Below, one piece after another: positions 9,521 to 24,676 of a stretch of DNA of 64,000 nucleotides. The position numbers and the translations under genes were made by a program. Location of the stretch: assembly GCA_029706075.1 (NCBI GenBank), contig JAINUG010000015.1, positions 4,479,154 to 4,543,153 of the forward strand, written 5' to 3'. Position 1 is the stretch's first letter; each line of letters starts with the position of its first letter. The notes below the pieces were generated by a model, which saw only the letters and a list, made by a program, of their open reading frames with translations, was not told where the DNA came from and made no database searches. The DNA is from Aldrovandia affinis. Its lineage: Eukaryota > Chordata > Actinopteri > Notacanthiformes > Halosauridae.

Positions 9521-11079
9521 TACAGTGATGCTTGAAAGTCTGTGAACCCTGCAGGGGGTGGTCATTATTTTTTATATATTATAGAAAAATAACCCTATAA
9601 AATCTTTATCTAAACCTCAATTCTTTAAGAAGATATCCCAAATAAAGGACACACACAAAGAATTATAATATATTTTAATTGTTAATTTAACAAAACTGGT
9701 TTATTTAATAAAAACTCAGATACCCTTGTGTGCAAAAATATGTGAACCCCTTCAATCAATAACTTGTGGCACCTCCTTTAGCAGTGATGACTCCTATAGC
9801 CACTGATCAGACTCTGGCACCACTCCTCCTTACAGAACCCAACCAACTCAGTGAGGTTTGAGGGCTGTCTGGTGTGAGCAGCCCAATTTCTGCTCCTGCC
9901 ACAGCATCTCAATTGGATTTAGACTTTGACTTAGCCAATCCAAAACACAAACCTTTTTTCTTCTGAGCCATTCTTTGGTAGATTTGCTTGAATGCTTCAG
10001 ATCCTTGTCTTGTTGGAACATCCATTTTCAGCCAAGTTTTATCTCTCGGACTGATGGCCTGACGTTCTGTTCAAGAATTATCTGATGTCCCTCAGAATTC
10101 ACGATTCCCTTAATGATGTCGAGTTGTCCAGGCCCAGAGGAAGAAAAGCAGCCCCAGATCATGACACTCCCACTCACCATGCTTGACCGTAGGGATACGG
10201 TTATTTTGGTGGTGGGCAGTGTTTTTTTTTATTGTGACCAAAAAGGTTGGACTCATCCATCCAGAGAAGAGACTTCCAGAAACCTTCAGGTTTGTCCGGG
10301 TGGCCTCTGGCAAACTTAAGACAGGCAGCTTGGTTCTTTTTATACAGCAGAGGCTTCTTCCTGGCTACCCTTGCATGGCACATCTATTCAACGTTCTTTT
10401 TATTGGTGATGAATGCACAATGACATCAGGTGTAGCGAGGGAGGCTTGTAGATCCCTGAATGTTATTCTTGGGTTTATTTTTACTTGATTTCTTATTTAT
10501 CTTGTGGCTCTTAGTGATATTTTAGAAGGACGCCCACTTCTAGGCAGAGTTGCTGTCGTGTTAAATGTTCTCCATTTGTATACTATTTGTCTCACAGTGG
10601 ACTGATGGAGCCCAGGTATTTTTGATATGATTTTATATTCTTCACCAGCTTGATGCGCACTTACAAGTCTCCTTACATACTGGCATAGTGTGTTTTGCAT
10701 TCACCTGTATGGGTAACACCGAACTGACCAGGTGTCTTACCTGTATTTATGAGGATGCCACCCAAACTCTTTCCTAAAGATCTGACCTCTGATTGGTTAA
10801 CTTGGTAACCAATTACATACCCATCTGATTCAACTTATCTACTTGATTTAACTAAGGCAACAGGAGGTTCACTTATTTTTGCACCTTCACTAATTCTTTT
10901 TTCCATATTTTTACTGTACTATATGCATAATTTCCTCTAAAACTGTATGTAATTGGTAAATACAGGCCCTTTATTTCAGTTAAGAAAAGACTGGCTCTGA
11001 TTAAATAAGGATTTTGTGGTAAAAACTCTAGATTTCTATGATTGCACCAGGGATTCACAAACTTTCAAGCATCACTGTA
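9521..11079 (-). mobile_element. Full-length but decayed Tc1-like transposon
   Basis: Terminal inverted repeats start TACAGTGATGCTTGAAAGTC at 9521 and, on the other strand, TACAGTGATGCTTGAAAGTT at 11079. The terminal TA is the target duplication. Length is about 1.56 kb, the usual size of an autonomous Tc1 element. The transposase gene lies on the minus strand and is broken by several stops and frameshifts. The repeats differ in sequence from those of the element at 4712-5460, so the two belong to different Tc1 families. Confidence 0.9.
9740..10700 (-). pseudogene. Tc1-like transposase pseudogene
   Basis: The transposase would bind the element's inverted repeats and catalyse cut-and-paste transposition into TA sites. 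The N-terminal segment (10700 down to 10497, 67 residues) holds the helix-turn-helix region with HQSTVRQIVYKWRTF and the linker-like LPRSGRPSKIS. Further on, out of the first frame, a segment at 10383-10201 contains GFWKSLLWMDESNLFGHN, which corresponds to the LWSDE...FG block carrying the second catalytic aspartate of DD34E transposases. A further piece near 10110-10180 corresponds to the GGSVMIWGCF-type block, here degraded. At least three frame changes and several stops separate these pieces, so no active enzyme can be made. It is an old copy. Confidence 0.85.
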
Positions 11080-12720
11080 GTACATTGCTGAATGCTGCCA
11101 CCTAATTGCTAAGCTTGTATTAATACATTTTAAGCTGTCATCTAACTATATTTATAGGGAAGAGGCAAAAGCTCTTTTTGATATTAGAAAGAGATTTTTG
11201 TGCGTTTGTATTTTTAGCAGCATGCCAGTTACGTAGCTAGCTAGTTCTGTGCTGTCGTGGATATGCCTGAGATGAATGAATGATACCTCCATTTGAATAT
11301 CAGAACTGCTCGACCTTGTTCTCGTTCACAGGAAAGAAGAAAAGATTACCAAGTGAAAAAATAGAAAAGAGCAACACAGAAAGCAAATGCATTTCAACCA
11401 TGCGTGCAAAATGAATGTAAGAGAGCTAAGGAATTGTTTACACGTTTATTTTGATTTTCTCCATAGTTTTTGACACTTCTTCTTGTGTGCCAGTAGACAA
11501 ACTGCTCCAGTTTTAATAAGAGGATTGCTGTGCTTTGACCATGGTGCCATTTAGCCCCATCAATTCTTGAGAATTCCAGCATGTCACCTGGGCAGAAGCA
11601 CTTTATGGATGTCGCTTCTTAAGATGGCACTTTGACAAACAGCTGGAAATGGGTCAGCTCTGCCCACTGCTCTCAGCCAGAGCTAGCCTAAATCAACAGG
11701 GTAAGCAATCACTTCCTGGGGAGTTTTTTTCATATTCTCGGCCCTTATCTGTTCAGGAAGTTTAAAGCTGACCCCTTGCAAGTAGCATGTACCAGTCAAA
11801 TTTATCTCTCGAGACATCCGGAAAGACTGTACCCTGAATGCGGTGTTCCAGTCCTCTCTGTCACTCTGGGGCAGGTCTGTCAGGCCCAGGTGAGTGCCCT
11901 CCCGCCCCTGCAAAAGAACTGAGTTGAAGTGCCCAAATGAGGACACACATTTATTTAGCTATTTCCTGTTAATATGGACCATTTGACATTATGGTATTAT
12001 TAGGAATACAGGCTCTTTGGTTTATTATATTTTGAGATGGATGTATGGTTTTGGGCTCTGCGCATAACGATTTATTTAGATGGGTCAGTAACATTTTGAG
12101 TGCGGTGTAACATGATGCAGCATTGAATAGTGAACTATAAAGTGCATGGCTTTTTATTATTGAAAAGATCAAGAATAGGATTCTACTAGGAAATACTATT
12201 CAACTGAGTGTACAAACTGTTCTAACAATAATCCAGTGGTCAAGCCAGATGGCCAAACGTTTTAAGATTGTGGTATTGCACAGAGGCACATGCGCGTACA
12301 CACACACACACACCCACACACACAGAAATATTGCTGACAGAAGCAGAATTTCACACTTTTCAGTTACTGTCTGTACTTCTCATTCAGTTCCATCTGTAGA
12401 CATTGCTATGGTCATTTTCTAGTAGGAAGCCTGCTTTCTATTCTCTGCTATTGTCTATTCTCTCCTCTGCAGCATAGCGCACCACAAAGGATGGAGGAGA
12501 CAGAAGTGGGAGGTGGTGGATTGTTGTCTGAACAACAGCGATGGGAACCCAATCACCCAGCGCAGCATGGCAGTATTCTAGCCCCACACCAGAGCGTCTC
12601 TACCGCTCTCCTGGTTTAATGTGCTTCCTCCCTGCAGTTGTTCGTCATGTGTCGGTGCCTTAGCAGCTGGTGTGCAGTTTACTATCTTTCCCTCGTGTTC
12701 AACAGTCCAATGCACAGTCT
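11080..12720. other. Unique non-coding DNA
   Basis: No gene, RNA or transposon was recognised. A short (AC)n run lies at about 12299-12322. Confidence 0.45.
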
Positions 12721-15802
<3,082 letters not shown>

Positions 15803-15886
15803 TAGTTTATTTGGGGCAGGCTTTGGAAATTTGGCTAGAAACGCTTATCGCAATGTGTCTGATGTTTTTTTAACATTATAACAATG
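15803..15886. repeat. Interspersed repeat, copy 1 (LINE 3'-UTR-like)
   Basis: The block GTTTATTTGGGGCAGGCTTT, a TTGGAAAT block, a TGTCTGATG block, and TTTTTTAACATTATAACAAT aligns with 40524-40640 at the same spacing. The pattern (TTGGAAATTAGCC-like, then AACATTGTAACAATGCTTTT, then AATAAA-rich end) looks like the 3' end of a fish LINE, but the family is not established. Confidence 0.65.
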
Positions 15887-16860
15887 CTTTTAATAATATA
15901 TATATATACAGTACACATAACATAACATAATATATGTCCCTAACAAATAAAATACATAAATTCCCAACCATGTGAATGTTGGAGCTATAATGATGTCTAA
16001 CAGTAGCTTAATGAAAGTAATCTGTGAATTTAAGTTTAAGACTATTAAGACTTTGAGCCTCTGCACACTGGGCCCTAATTGTAGTTGTGTGTGTATGTGT
16101 ATGTGTGTGTGTGTCTGTGTGTTTCTGTGTGTTTGAGAGTGAGATTAGTGTAGAGACAAGGTGGGACATCAGATGCAGAGAGTCACTCTAATGGTACAGC
16201 AGCAGTGGCTGTATCGCTAGGGTTCATCTTGTAATGAGGGCTGGTCAATTGCCCTAAACTGAGGCTCTGAGCATTTGGCAGTGGCTTTAATTCATCGACG
16301 TGACCTTTTTGTACAGGCCCACGGACAGAAATACACTAATGACACTTACAGAGCGCGGAGATGCTCACGCCGATAACCTTGTCGAGGAAAGCAAATGTTT
16401 TTTAGCTGCTGCTTTGTTACAGTTTTTTTAGTATTATTAAAAGAATGTCCTGATGTCTGGCTCTCTCTGGCTGCCGGGAGCAACTGAGAACAGTGTGAAG
16501 TGTAGCACTTTCGTTCTGCATGAGCACAGTGGCATGGAAGAATGGGAAAGGGGGGCACACAAGGAAAACAACACTCTGCAGATTACACTCATGAAAAATA
16601 GAAAAGTCCAAGGAAAGAGAATGTAAACATAGGTGCAGAAAATTTTAAAATGGCAGCCATAATGAGTCCACGAGGATGTGTGCCTCTTTGTGTGCCTCCC
16701 TGCTGGGTGTGCTCAGGTATATTTAAACCTCGCGGACACAGGGTCTCCTGCTTGAATGTCAATGAATGTGTTTCCTGCTGTTTTTGATGTTTCGGTTTTT
16801 TTGGAGGGGGGTCATGCGGTAGGCAGCAGGTAGTGGAAGGGCTCTTGGCAACATAACATA

Positions 16861-16891
<31 letters not shown>

Positions 16892-18950
16892 ACCTCTCTC
16901 TGTTTAATGGAGGCAGAAGGGGTGGGTGAAGGACATGTAAAATACTTCAGCTCGCATATAATGGATGAAGGTGCTGCTTTTAACCTTGCCGTTCTTTAGC
17001 GGTTCTCGCTCTCCCGCTCAGCACATGTACCCTGGGGCGGTGGTCCCACCCGCGCGGTGGCTGGGGTCCCTCAAGCGCACCTCTCAGCGATTCTGATCGC
17101 CACATGCCCGCCGGCGCACACGGAATCCTGCGCTGGTCCAGGAGCTGTTTGATTAATCGCTCACGCCGGCCTGGTCGGCCCTGCCTCTTAATGAGCCGGA
17201 GACGGTGCTTGCGGCGCAGCGCTCAAACTCCCCCACATGCCGTGCCTCCAAGCCTCACCTCCCCATTGATCTCAGGGGCGGCAGCGCTTTGTTGTAATCA
17301 AAGTTAGACGTGTCGGGCGCCGGTTACTATCTGTCTCTACTTAATCAGCTTCACAATATCTAGCAGGGAAATCAGCTGTCGGGGAGTTTATTGAAGCACT
17401 TGGCGAACGCTAATTAACAGGCATTTGGCCGCTCCCACGTGAGTTTATTATTTGTGCTGTTTAGATTATTTAAGAGAAAACACAAGACCACTGTGCTCTG
17501 CTCAATATGTACTGTGCATAGTTGAGTCCCCCGGCTCTGTGTTCCGGTCCAGGGTTTTACTCCCTCCCCTCATCCTGCGGGATGGGAGAGGTTGCCGTGG
17601 ACACGCGTTCGGTAGCATGGGAGAGAAGGGACGCCCCTGTGCTGTTGTGCTCCGGTAAGCGCATGTCACAGAGGCCTCCAAACGGCACGCCACGTCCACG
17701 CCCATCACCCGTCCCGCTACTCCACAGTCCGCTGTCTCCTCCAGGGCCGTCACTTTAAAAAATAAATCGACATTTGTCCTGGGATTTGAGTCCGATTTTA
17801 CACATCAGCACCTAATGACTCCCACTGCAGATCAGAGGGCAAACGTAATCTAGAATGCGCTGGCTCGCTCTGATTCGTCCTTTCTTTTTCCACTCGATAA
17901 GTTAGATGGGTTGTCAATAATTAAGTGTGACTTTGTGCGGAGTTCATTATCTCCTTTGGATAATTTGAGTGCGGATTGAATTGGTCGCGGGGATTCGGCT
18001 AATCACGGACTCGTTCCTGTTGGGTGAGAGTGCCTTGCCCTCGACGCTGTTAAAGTACTGTAATTGTGGAGGTTGATGGGAATCTGGAGGTGATTACTCT
18101 TGATGACACTTGCCCAGGGGTGCCAGTGTTTAATAATGATAATGTTTGCCAGAGTCCCGGTCACAGGAATGTGGACTAGATCCTGACATTTATCCAGTAC
18201 TAATGCAATCGCCACCACCCCTGCCTCTAAAGTGGTATTTTCTCCCTTTCTAATAAACAGCCCCCGTCATCAGTCTCAGTCTGAAAGAGCCTTCAAGCGG
18301 AGAAGCCGGCTCCCTCAAAGTTTTACCACCTCCTGTTATTAGCCCTTATGAAAGGGCACTACCTTCAGCTGTCAAATACTCGGGAACAAAGGCGAGAGGT
18401 GAGTTACAGCGATGGGGAGTTTACACTGGTTTACCATCGCAGTTCCTGCATGTTTGGTGGGGAAACACTACCAATGCCCATGCGGCCTGTGGGAAAATAT
18501 TCTACTGGGTGCTCAGTACAGAGGCCCCGTTGTCGTTGTGGGTTTGAACAAATATGGTGTCTAGTTTCTTCGCATGATCCCAAAGGCTATTGTTTGAACC
18601 TCTTTGGCAAATATATCAGGGCAATCTCAGATGAACGGGAAAGCGGCATGCATAAAACCTATTGCTCCCTATTAAAAATGCAAAGAGAATCATTTGTAAC
18701 GCCAAGGGTAGATTAGAATGTCCTCTCCGAAAAGGATAGGTTTAATTGCAGTTCTCCTTTTTATAGCTTTTGCATTAGTTGACTTTTGAAAGAACAAAAG
18801 TTGGTGAAACAAACTGAAGTTGAGGATTATCAAGTTAAATGGCATATGTGTCTCATTAAAAGCAGTTTGCTTAGTGTCTTGTAAGTTTTGTTTTTTACTT
18901 GTAATTAAGAAAAAGCTTTAGATTCTGTTTTTTTTTCCTTTGATATTACA
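15887..18950. other. Unique non-coding DNA with microsatellites
   Basis: The interval contains TA repeats near 15896-15909, an impure GT run at 16084-16136 and a CT run at 16860-16902. The stretch at about 17300-18720 is rich in TAATTA-like and ATCAAAG-like short motifs and lacks recognisable transposons. I see no coding exon. Confidence 0.4.
16860..16902. repeat. (CT)n microsatellite
   Basis: Short CT-dinucleotide run with two interruptions. Confidence 0.9.
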
Positions 18951-19070
18951 GAGTACTTTGTGTTGATCGGTGGCAAGAAATCCCAATTAAATCCATGTTG
19001 ATTCCATGAAGTAAGAAAATGAAATGTGAAAAATGCCAAAGGGGGTGAATACTTTTTACACCCAATGTAA
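18951..19070. mobile_element. Half copy of the Tc1-like MITE at 2958-3204
   Basis: The sequence from ACTTTGTGTTGATCGGTGGC through TTGATTCCATGAAGTAAGAA and CCAAAGGGGGTGAATACTTT to ACACCCAATGTA aligns with the right half of the 2958-3204 element (3091-3204). The left arm is absent, so one end is missing and the copy cannot move. Confidence 0.8.
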
Positions 19071-20343
19071 ATGCCCTCTGGTGGATTGTAATCTGTTCTC
19101 CACAGTAAAGAAGAATATTAAAGGACCTGGTGTTAGCATCACAGTCTGATCAGAACTTGGATTTGTCCACATGAGAGCGGCGACCCCATTCTTTCCCCCC
19201 TCCCCCAGGCGACCCTGTCCTTGGGCTGCGCATCGCCGTCTGGTCTGATTGCACAGCGACAATGGCTAGCCCTGTTTGCGGGAAGTGTGATAGCCAGAAT
19301 CCCGCGCAGCGCGCTGTCTGTTCCAGTTCTGGGGCTGGCCGTCTCTGCTCACGTGGGGAGGGCACTCAAGAGCAGTGCGGTAATCGCATTACCATCTGTT
19401 CTGCAGGTTGGGTGGGAGATGGTGAGGGGAGCCCCAACCACAGGGCGGATAGCGAGGCCTTTGTGCTCGGAATTCGTGATGGAGAGGGAGTCATGGCCTT
19501 TGGACTGGAATCAGAACACTGTCCCACGCCTTTCTCTCCCCACTGCTGGTTTTCTGCTTGAGTGATCACGGGACCTCTTTCCTCACAGGGGTCTAGGTGG
19601 AACAGAATGGCATGTGGCCTTGAGGTTGAAAAGGTTCTCTAAACCAGTTTTTTTGTTGTTTTTTTTTGCTTGGCTTTGTAAACGCACATTAATTGTTCTG
19701 GTTTTTTTTTTTTTTTTTTTTTTTAGGTGGGTTGGCACAGGGGCTTTGTGGCTAGTGTGTCTGCCTTGCTGCATACACGTGGGTTGTGCGTTCAATCCAC
19801 ATTCCAAATAGGGCACTCTTACCTCTTCGCCTGACACTAAAGTGGTATTTTGGGGGCAAGCTTTTTGACCAGTCATTCTGTGAATTTTTTGGGATCCTGC
19901 ATCTCAGATATTGACCTCTAATCACTACAAAAATGTCAGAATGGCGCTGTCCAATTTTCCAAAGAATACTATGCTGACTGGCAATAATATGTATGGTAAA
20001 AATGAAACAGCTCAAAGATGGAGTTGTCATTGCTTTTGGAGGTCACAGAATGAGAGAAGCATGTTTGTGTGCCATCATCGTGAACATGAAAAAAATGTGT
20101 TTCTACAAGAAGAAAAGTCAAATACATGAGGATTGGACAGTTCTGATCTTCGGCAGAGAGCTTGGCATGTTGACAATAGTGAAATAAAAGACAAATCACT
20201 GAAAGCCACCCCCACCCCCACACCAAATCCCCCCTGCTCCTCCCCTCCCCACCCCGGAAGCTTCCAGAGTGCCACTGTCTCTACTGTGATGATCAGGTTC
20301 GTCCTCTGTGGCTGGCTGGCTGTCAGGCTGGCAGTGTTTGTGT
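19071..20343. other. Non-coding DNA; possible tRNA-like SINE remnant
   Basis: No exon is supported. A poly-T run at about 19701-19724 is followed by a tRNA-like remnant, listed separately. The open frames at 19221-19565 have no recognisable domains. Confidence 0.4.
19727..19805 (+). mobile_element. Possible degraded tRNA-derived SINE head
   Basis: The block GGTTGGCACAGGGGCTTTGT, a GGCTAGTG block, then TTGTGCGTTCAATCCACA resembles the common fish SINE head of the GGCACGGTGGC...GTTCAATCC type, with a B-box-like GTTCAATCC near 19788-19796. The tRNA fold is not intact and no tail is evident. Confidence 0.35.
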
Positions 20344-20414
20344 TGTCTCTCTCTCTCTCTGTCTCTCTTTCTCTCTATCTCTCTCTCTCTCTCTCACTCT
20401 CTCTCTCTCTCTCT
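20344..20414. repeat. (CT)n microsatellite
   Basis: Impure CT-dinucleotide run with GT, TT and AT interruptions. Confidence 0.9.
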
Positions 20415-20744
20415 CATGCTGGACTCTCAGGAGACCCTGGTGCTCATCGTTGCTGCTTACTCAGGACTTTACTGCCTGTAAGGGAACGCTGTTTGTGTCT
20501 GTAACTCAATGCACCGCCCAAATTGAAAATAATTAAAAGTGACATGCACATTCCACAGATGCACACAAATACACACACACAGACACACACAAAACTGCAC
20601 CCTACAGAAACAGATGATCAACACTACTGTGTAAAACTGTATATTCAGTCCTGCTCTGTGCATGACCCTTGTCTAGAGAGATTTGTTAGCTTAGAAAAGC
20701 TTTACAGTTAAAACAGTGATGTTAACATGACTGCACACACTTGC

Positions 20745-21375
20745 TTGCTTGCGGCTGTCCATCGTTGCCGAAGATAACGTCACTTCCTTGGGACGGTTGG
20801 TGGAGTGTTGTGGCTACCGCTGCTGACGGCGGTGCCATTGGAGGTGGCTGTGAAGCCCGATCCTTGACCCACATGTCCTGCCACAGCTGGGGCACATGAG
20901 GGTTGAGTGTGGTGATGCTTGGGGTTGTTGCGCGTGGTGATGTCTGCGCTGTCGTTGCGCTTCTCTCTGGGATGTGCGTTTTGACTCTAGGAGGTCGACG
21001 CCAGAGTTCGAGGATGCAGTCCAGGCTTGGCGGTCCATAGCGGTTGCTTCAAGATCCCCTGGCTTTATTCCACACTTCTTGAGTGACTCTTTAAGATGGT
21101 CCTTGTACCTCCGTTTTTGGCCTCCAGGTTTCCTGCTGGCTCCCAGGAGCTAACCATATAGGGTCTGTCTTGGGAGGCGGTGTTCCGGCATCCTAATGAC
21201 GTGCCTGACCCAGCGGAGTTGGCGCTGCAGCAAAGTTGCTTCCACACTGGTTGTCTGGGTACGTTGAAGGATGGTTATGTGGGGTATGCGGTCCTGCCAG
21301 GTGACTTTTAGTATGCGCTGGAGGCACTTGATGTTAAACGCTTCCAGCTGGCGTATGTAGACAGCTTTAAATTGC
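20745..21375 (-). mobile_element. 3' end of a non-LTR retrotransposon with zinc-finger-like C-terminus
   Basis: The minus strand carries the C-terminal end of a LINE polyprotein followed by a short 3' end near 20745-20815. The 5' side is cut off by the (AC)n array at 21381-21600. No target duplication was identified. The clade is not assigned; it is clearly distinct from the L2 copies in this window. Confidence 0.7.
20814..21375 (-). pseudogene. LINE ORF2 C-terminal fragment with CCHH motif
   Basis: Read from 21375 downwards, the frame shows YIRQLEAFNIKCLQRILKV, then WQDRIPHITILQRTQ, then QLRWVRHVIRMPEHRLPRQ and TLYG. These are blocks typical of the region downstream of reverse transcriptase in a widespread family of animal LINEs. 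An in-frame stop follows TLYG near 21150. The same frame then continues through a basic GGQKRRYKDHLKESLKKCGI-like segment and ends with CPSCGRTCGSRIGLHSHLQW, a C2H2-type zinc finger with the pattern C-x2-C-x12-H-x4-H, just before the stop near 20814. In this family the finger is thought to bind nucleic acid. The catalytic reverse transcriptase core is absent, so the copy is inactive. Not a host gene. Confidence 0.72.
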
Positions 21376-21380
21376 ACAAA

Positions 21381-21600
21381 AAAACACACACACACACACA
21401 CACGTGCATATGCAAATGCACACACATGTACACACACACATATGTACATGCACACACACACACACACACACACAAAGCACACACATATGCACACACACAC
21501 ACGTGCATACACACTCACACATGTATACACACACACACACCACACACAGACACATGCAAATGTACACATGCCCACGCATGCTCAGACACCCGTACACACA
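21381..21600. repeat. Complex (AC)n microsatellite
   Basis: AC runs are interrupted by GTGCATATGC, ATGTAC and similar steps. Open frames on both strands here encode only Thr-His or Cys-Val strings. The array sits at the truncation point of the LINE fragment on its left. Confidence 0.95.
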
Positions 21601-22759
21601 GGAACACAAAGAGTCCAGATGGCATAGCCATTCAACCTACCACCTAATCACAGCTGGCCACAGTCAGGCTTCCCACATCGAAATCAAATGGTGTGAGCTT
21701 TCAAGTCCTCCTATAAAAGTGCATGTCTCACTGCCTCTTCCAGCTCAGGGGTAAAAAGCACTTATCATTCACAGTCACAAAGACGTCTCCCATTTTCCTC
21801 TTTCCTCTGCCACCACTGCAGTCGGTACAGCATTCCCCCTTGCTCTTTAACAGCCCATCGAAAGATGGACTCCCTACTTTTTTCAGCCATTTGTGGACCG
21901 CATTAGCTTTCCAAGCTGGTTTCACAGTACATTTCCCCTCGATCATTTAACACGCTATTGAGCCTCAGAGAGAGTTGTCTACTCGGCCTGGTAATTCGAT
22001 TTTGAGTGATGTTTGTGTCATTACCGAGCTTCAAAGTCAGCAACAACAAAATATTAATAAGGCAGCACTTAACTTCTCCCACGGGCGTGTGGCCGAGACA
22101 AAAGCTCCCACTGAAGGGGCACTCCTCCAGGAGCGAGGGGGGAGATCAGGGGCCTCACACAAGCCACTGATGCTGTTCAAATAGTCACTGCTTATTGGAA
22201 AAGCAGAAGAAAAAAACAAGAGCCGGTCAAAGGCTTTTCACAGGGGGATGGCGACGGCACTGAGAGGAGGCCTTGAGGAAGCTCTCCTGCTGGACAGTTG
22301 TGCTGTTGAAATGGTTAAACGTTTGCAGAAATGGTGCACGGTCTAAGCCGGAATTTTGTCATTGTAAGTGGTGCTGTTTGTTCAAAGTTTTGAAGGAGAT
22401 GTGAAGCCACTGACTCTCACCCTGGGCCAGGTTCATGAAAGTCACAATTGTCTTCGATGCTGAGTTGTAGTGTCTTTTTTTTTTTTTTTTTTTGCTTTGA
22501 TTTGCTTACAGTTAGGGAAGTCCTTAAGGGGATCTGTACAGTTAACAATATTAATCTGTTCAGACAGCAAGACCAGGGGATGTCCGGGAGCTATAGACTA
22601 AGGACAGGGGGACCTTGACAGCTCTGAGTGTGTGTCACTCTGTGGAAGCTCTGCTGTGCTCTGCTTCCTCGCAGACTGGCTGGACTTTTAGCCCCGTGCA
22701 TGACATAAAATACAGTCATCATACAGGACATGTGCAATGCCGTTGGACAGCCTAAGCAG
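21601..22759. other. Unique non-coding DNA
   Basis: No exon, RNA gene or transposon was recognised. A poly-T run of about 20 bases lies near 22474-22493. Confidence 0.45.
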
Positions 22760-22934
<175 letters not shown>

Positions 22935-24627
22935 ATACATAGATAGAATGAACAAGAGCAAGAGAAAGAGCAAGAATGAGAGAAAGATACTATACTACAA
23001 TGCAGCTAGTGTGCAGTGCAAATGAATGATAAGAGGGCAGGGGAAGTGTTAACGACGGAGAGACGGTCAGAGGGACAATATGGAGAGAAGAGAAGGATGT
23101 GCTTGTGTGAGGCTCCTTCTCAGGCCTGGGAAGACTGCCAGTGGAACAGCAGTATGTGTCCACTGGACGGCTGGGACCCGGCGCTCGGGTTATTGCAGGT
23201 AAACCCCACTGTTTACCTGGCTCAGTAAGGGCAGTCAGCCCCCATCTGTGCTCCCATTGCGTGCATCTGACACCTGCAATTACGACATGATAGATCAGTG
23301 CCCTCACTCCCGCACTGAACAGCACACTGTTCACTGGGTCGAGTCATTACAACTGAATTCATAAAGAAAAACAATGGCTCTGTCAAGAATAAAGAAATAC
23401 AAATATGAAAAAAGCAGATGAACTTCTGATGCAAAGTTGCCAATGGTCTATTTTTTGTTTTCTTTGCTTTGTTATGGGTCCTCTTCAACCCAACAAGCAG
23501 AAATGTAGCTTGTGCGAGAATTTCTGTACACGAATTTCATAAATAAGCGGCCAGTTATTTAGTTTAGTTTGGACTAATATTTATTTTCCATGTTCTAACA
23601 TACCCAGGTTCATTTAGATTGCACATGGAAACGAGGATGAATCACAGAAGACTGAGTTAAGCCAAAAATAATGCTAGGCATATTGTTATTCTTAATTTGT
23701 TAGTGATAAGTGAGGCTTAATTTAATGTGAGTGCTCCACATTGACAGTGCAGGCAGTGGTTGTCTAAAATCAGTAAAGCAGCAATAATCATAGAAAATGA
23801 CCATAGACTGGATGATTTTGCCCATTTACTCAGAGCCATCGACAGTGAGGGACCTGGAGATGGCGTAACAGTGTTATGACGGTTTATATGGAGACGCGTG
23901 CAATAAACTAAAGAGGTGGTGTCGTGGCGGCTCCGAACCCGAAAGCCGCTAACCGCGGCCCTCTCACCACGAGGCCGGTGTCATCCGTGGGCGGCAGGTC
24001 TCTGTGGCCAGTGGCGCTTAGCATAGCGGGCGAAGACTCCCGCAAACATGCAAGGAAGCAAAAGTGTCCCAGAAGGGACGGGGGGAATTACGCCGAGGGC
24101 AATACGAAAGCAATCAGGGCTTAAAATGCACGGCTGTGAAGAGGAGGGAAGATAAACGGGACGGGGGGTCTTCCCCCCTGCAACGAGCTGACAGATGTTG
24201 AAAGAGCAGCACGTCCCCCGGAAAGGTAATGAATATGTAAATGAGCAGTTCATTATGCGCGTACGCAAACAAGATTTGGTGGACACAAACAGTGCCGGGT
24301 TTGTGGTCCTGTGCCAACATATGGGGCCGCTGTTGAGAGCCACAAAACACTCGTAGCAGCCCGACAGCAGCGACATCATCCCCTCACCATTCCCATCCTT
24401 GTCCTTTAGAAGCACAAGTCAGGGAAAGCCCTCTCCCACTTGTGTCCTTAGTCCTGCGCCTGTACCATAAGCGCAGTCAGCACAAAGCCATCTCGCTCAA
24501 TCGGGATGGATAGATTCTGTGGCCATAACAATTTCCAGCTTTGTAGTAAAGCTCTGTGGGGCCTCTTTGTCTGAGAAACAACAAAAAATGTGGCTGTCTT
24601 GCCACATGGTAGCATTGTTTTTCTTCT

Positions 24628-24676
24628 TACATTTACATTTACATTTTAAGCATTTAGCAGATGCTCTTATTCTGAT
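24628..24676 (-). mobile_element. Isolated L2/SINE 3' tail
   Basis: ACATTTACATTTACATTTTA followed by AGCATTTAGCAGATGCTCTT is the reverse complement of the L2 tail and its terminal repeats. Nothing further upstream in the element is recognisable, so this is a very short 5'-truncated copy. Confidence 0.75.

Noticed and set aside
23920..24120. CpG-rich block with a tRNA-like look on the minus strand
   Set aside because: A and B box matches are poor and no second copy or tail was found; not enough to call a SINE or tRNA.
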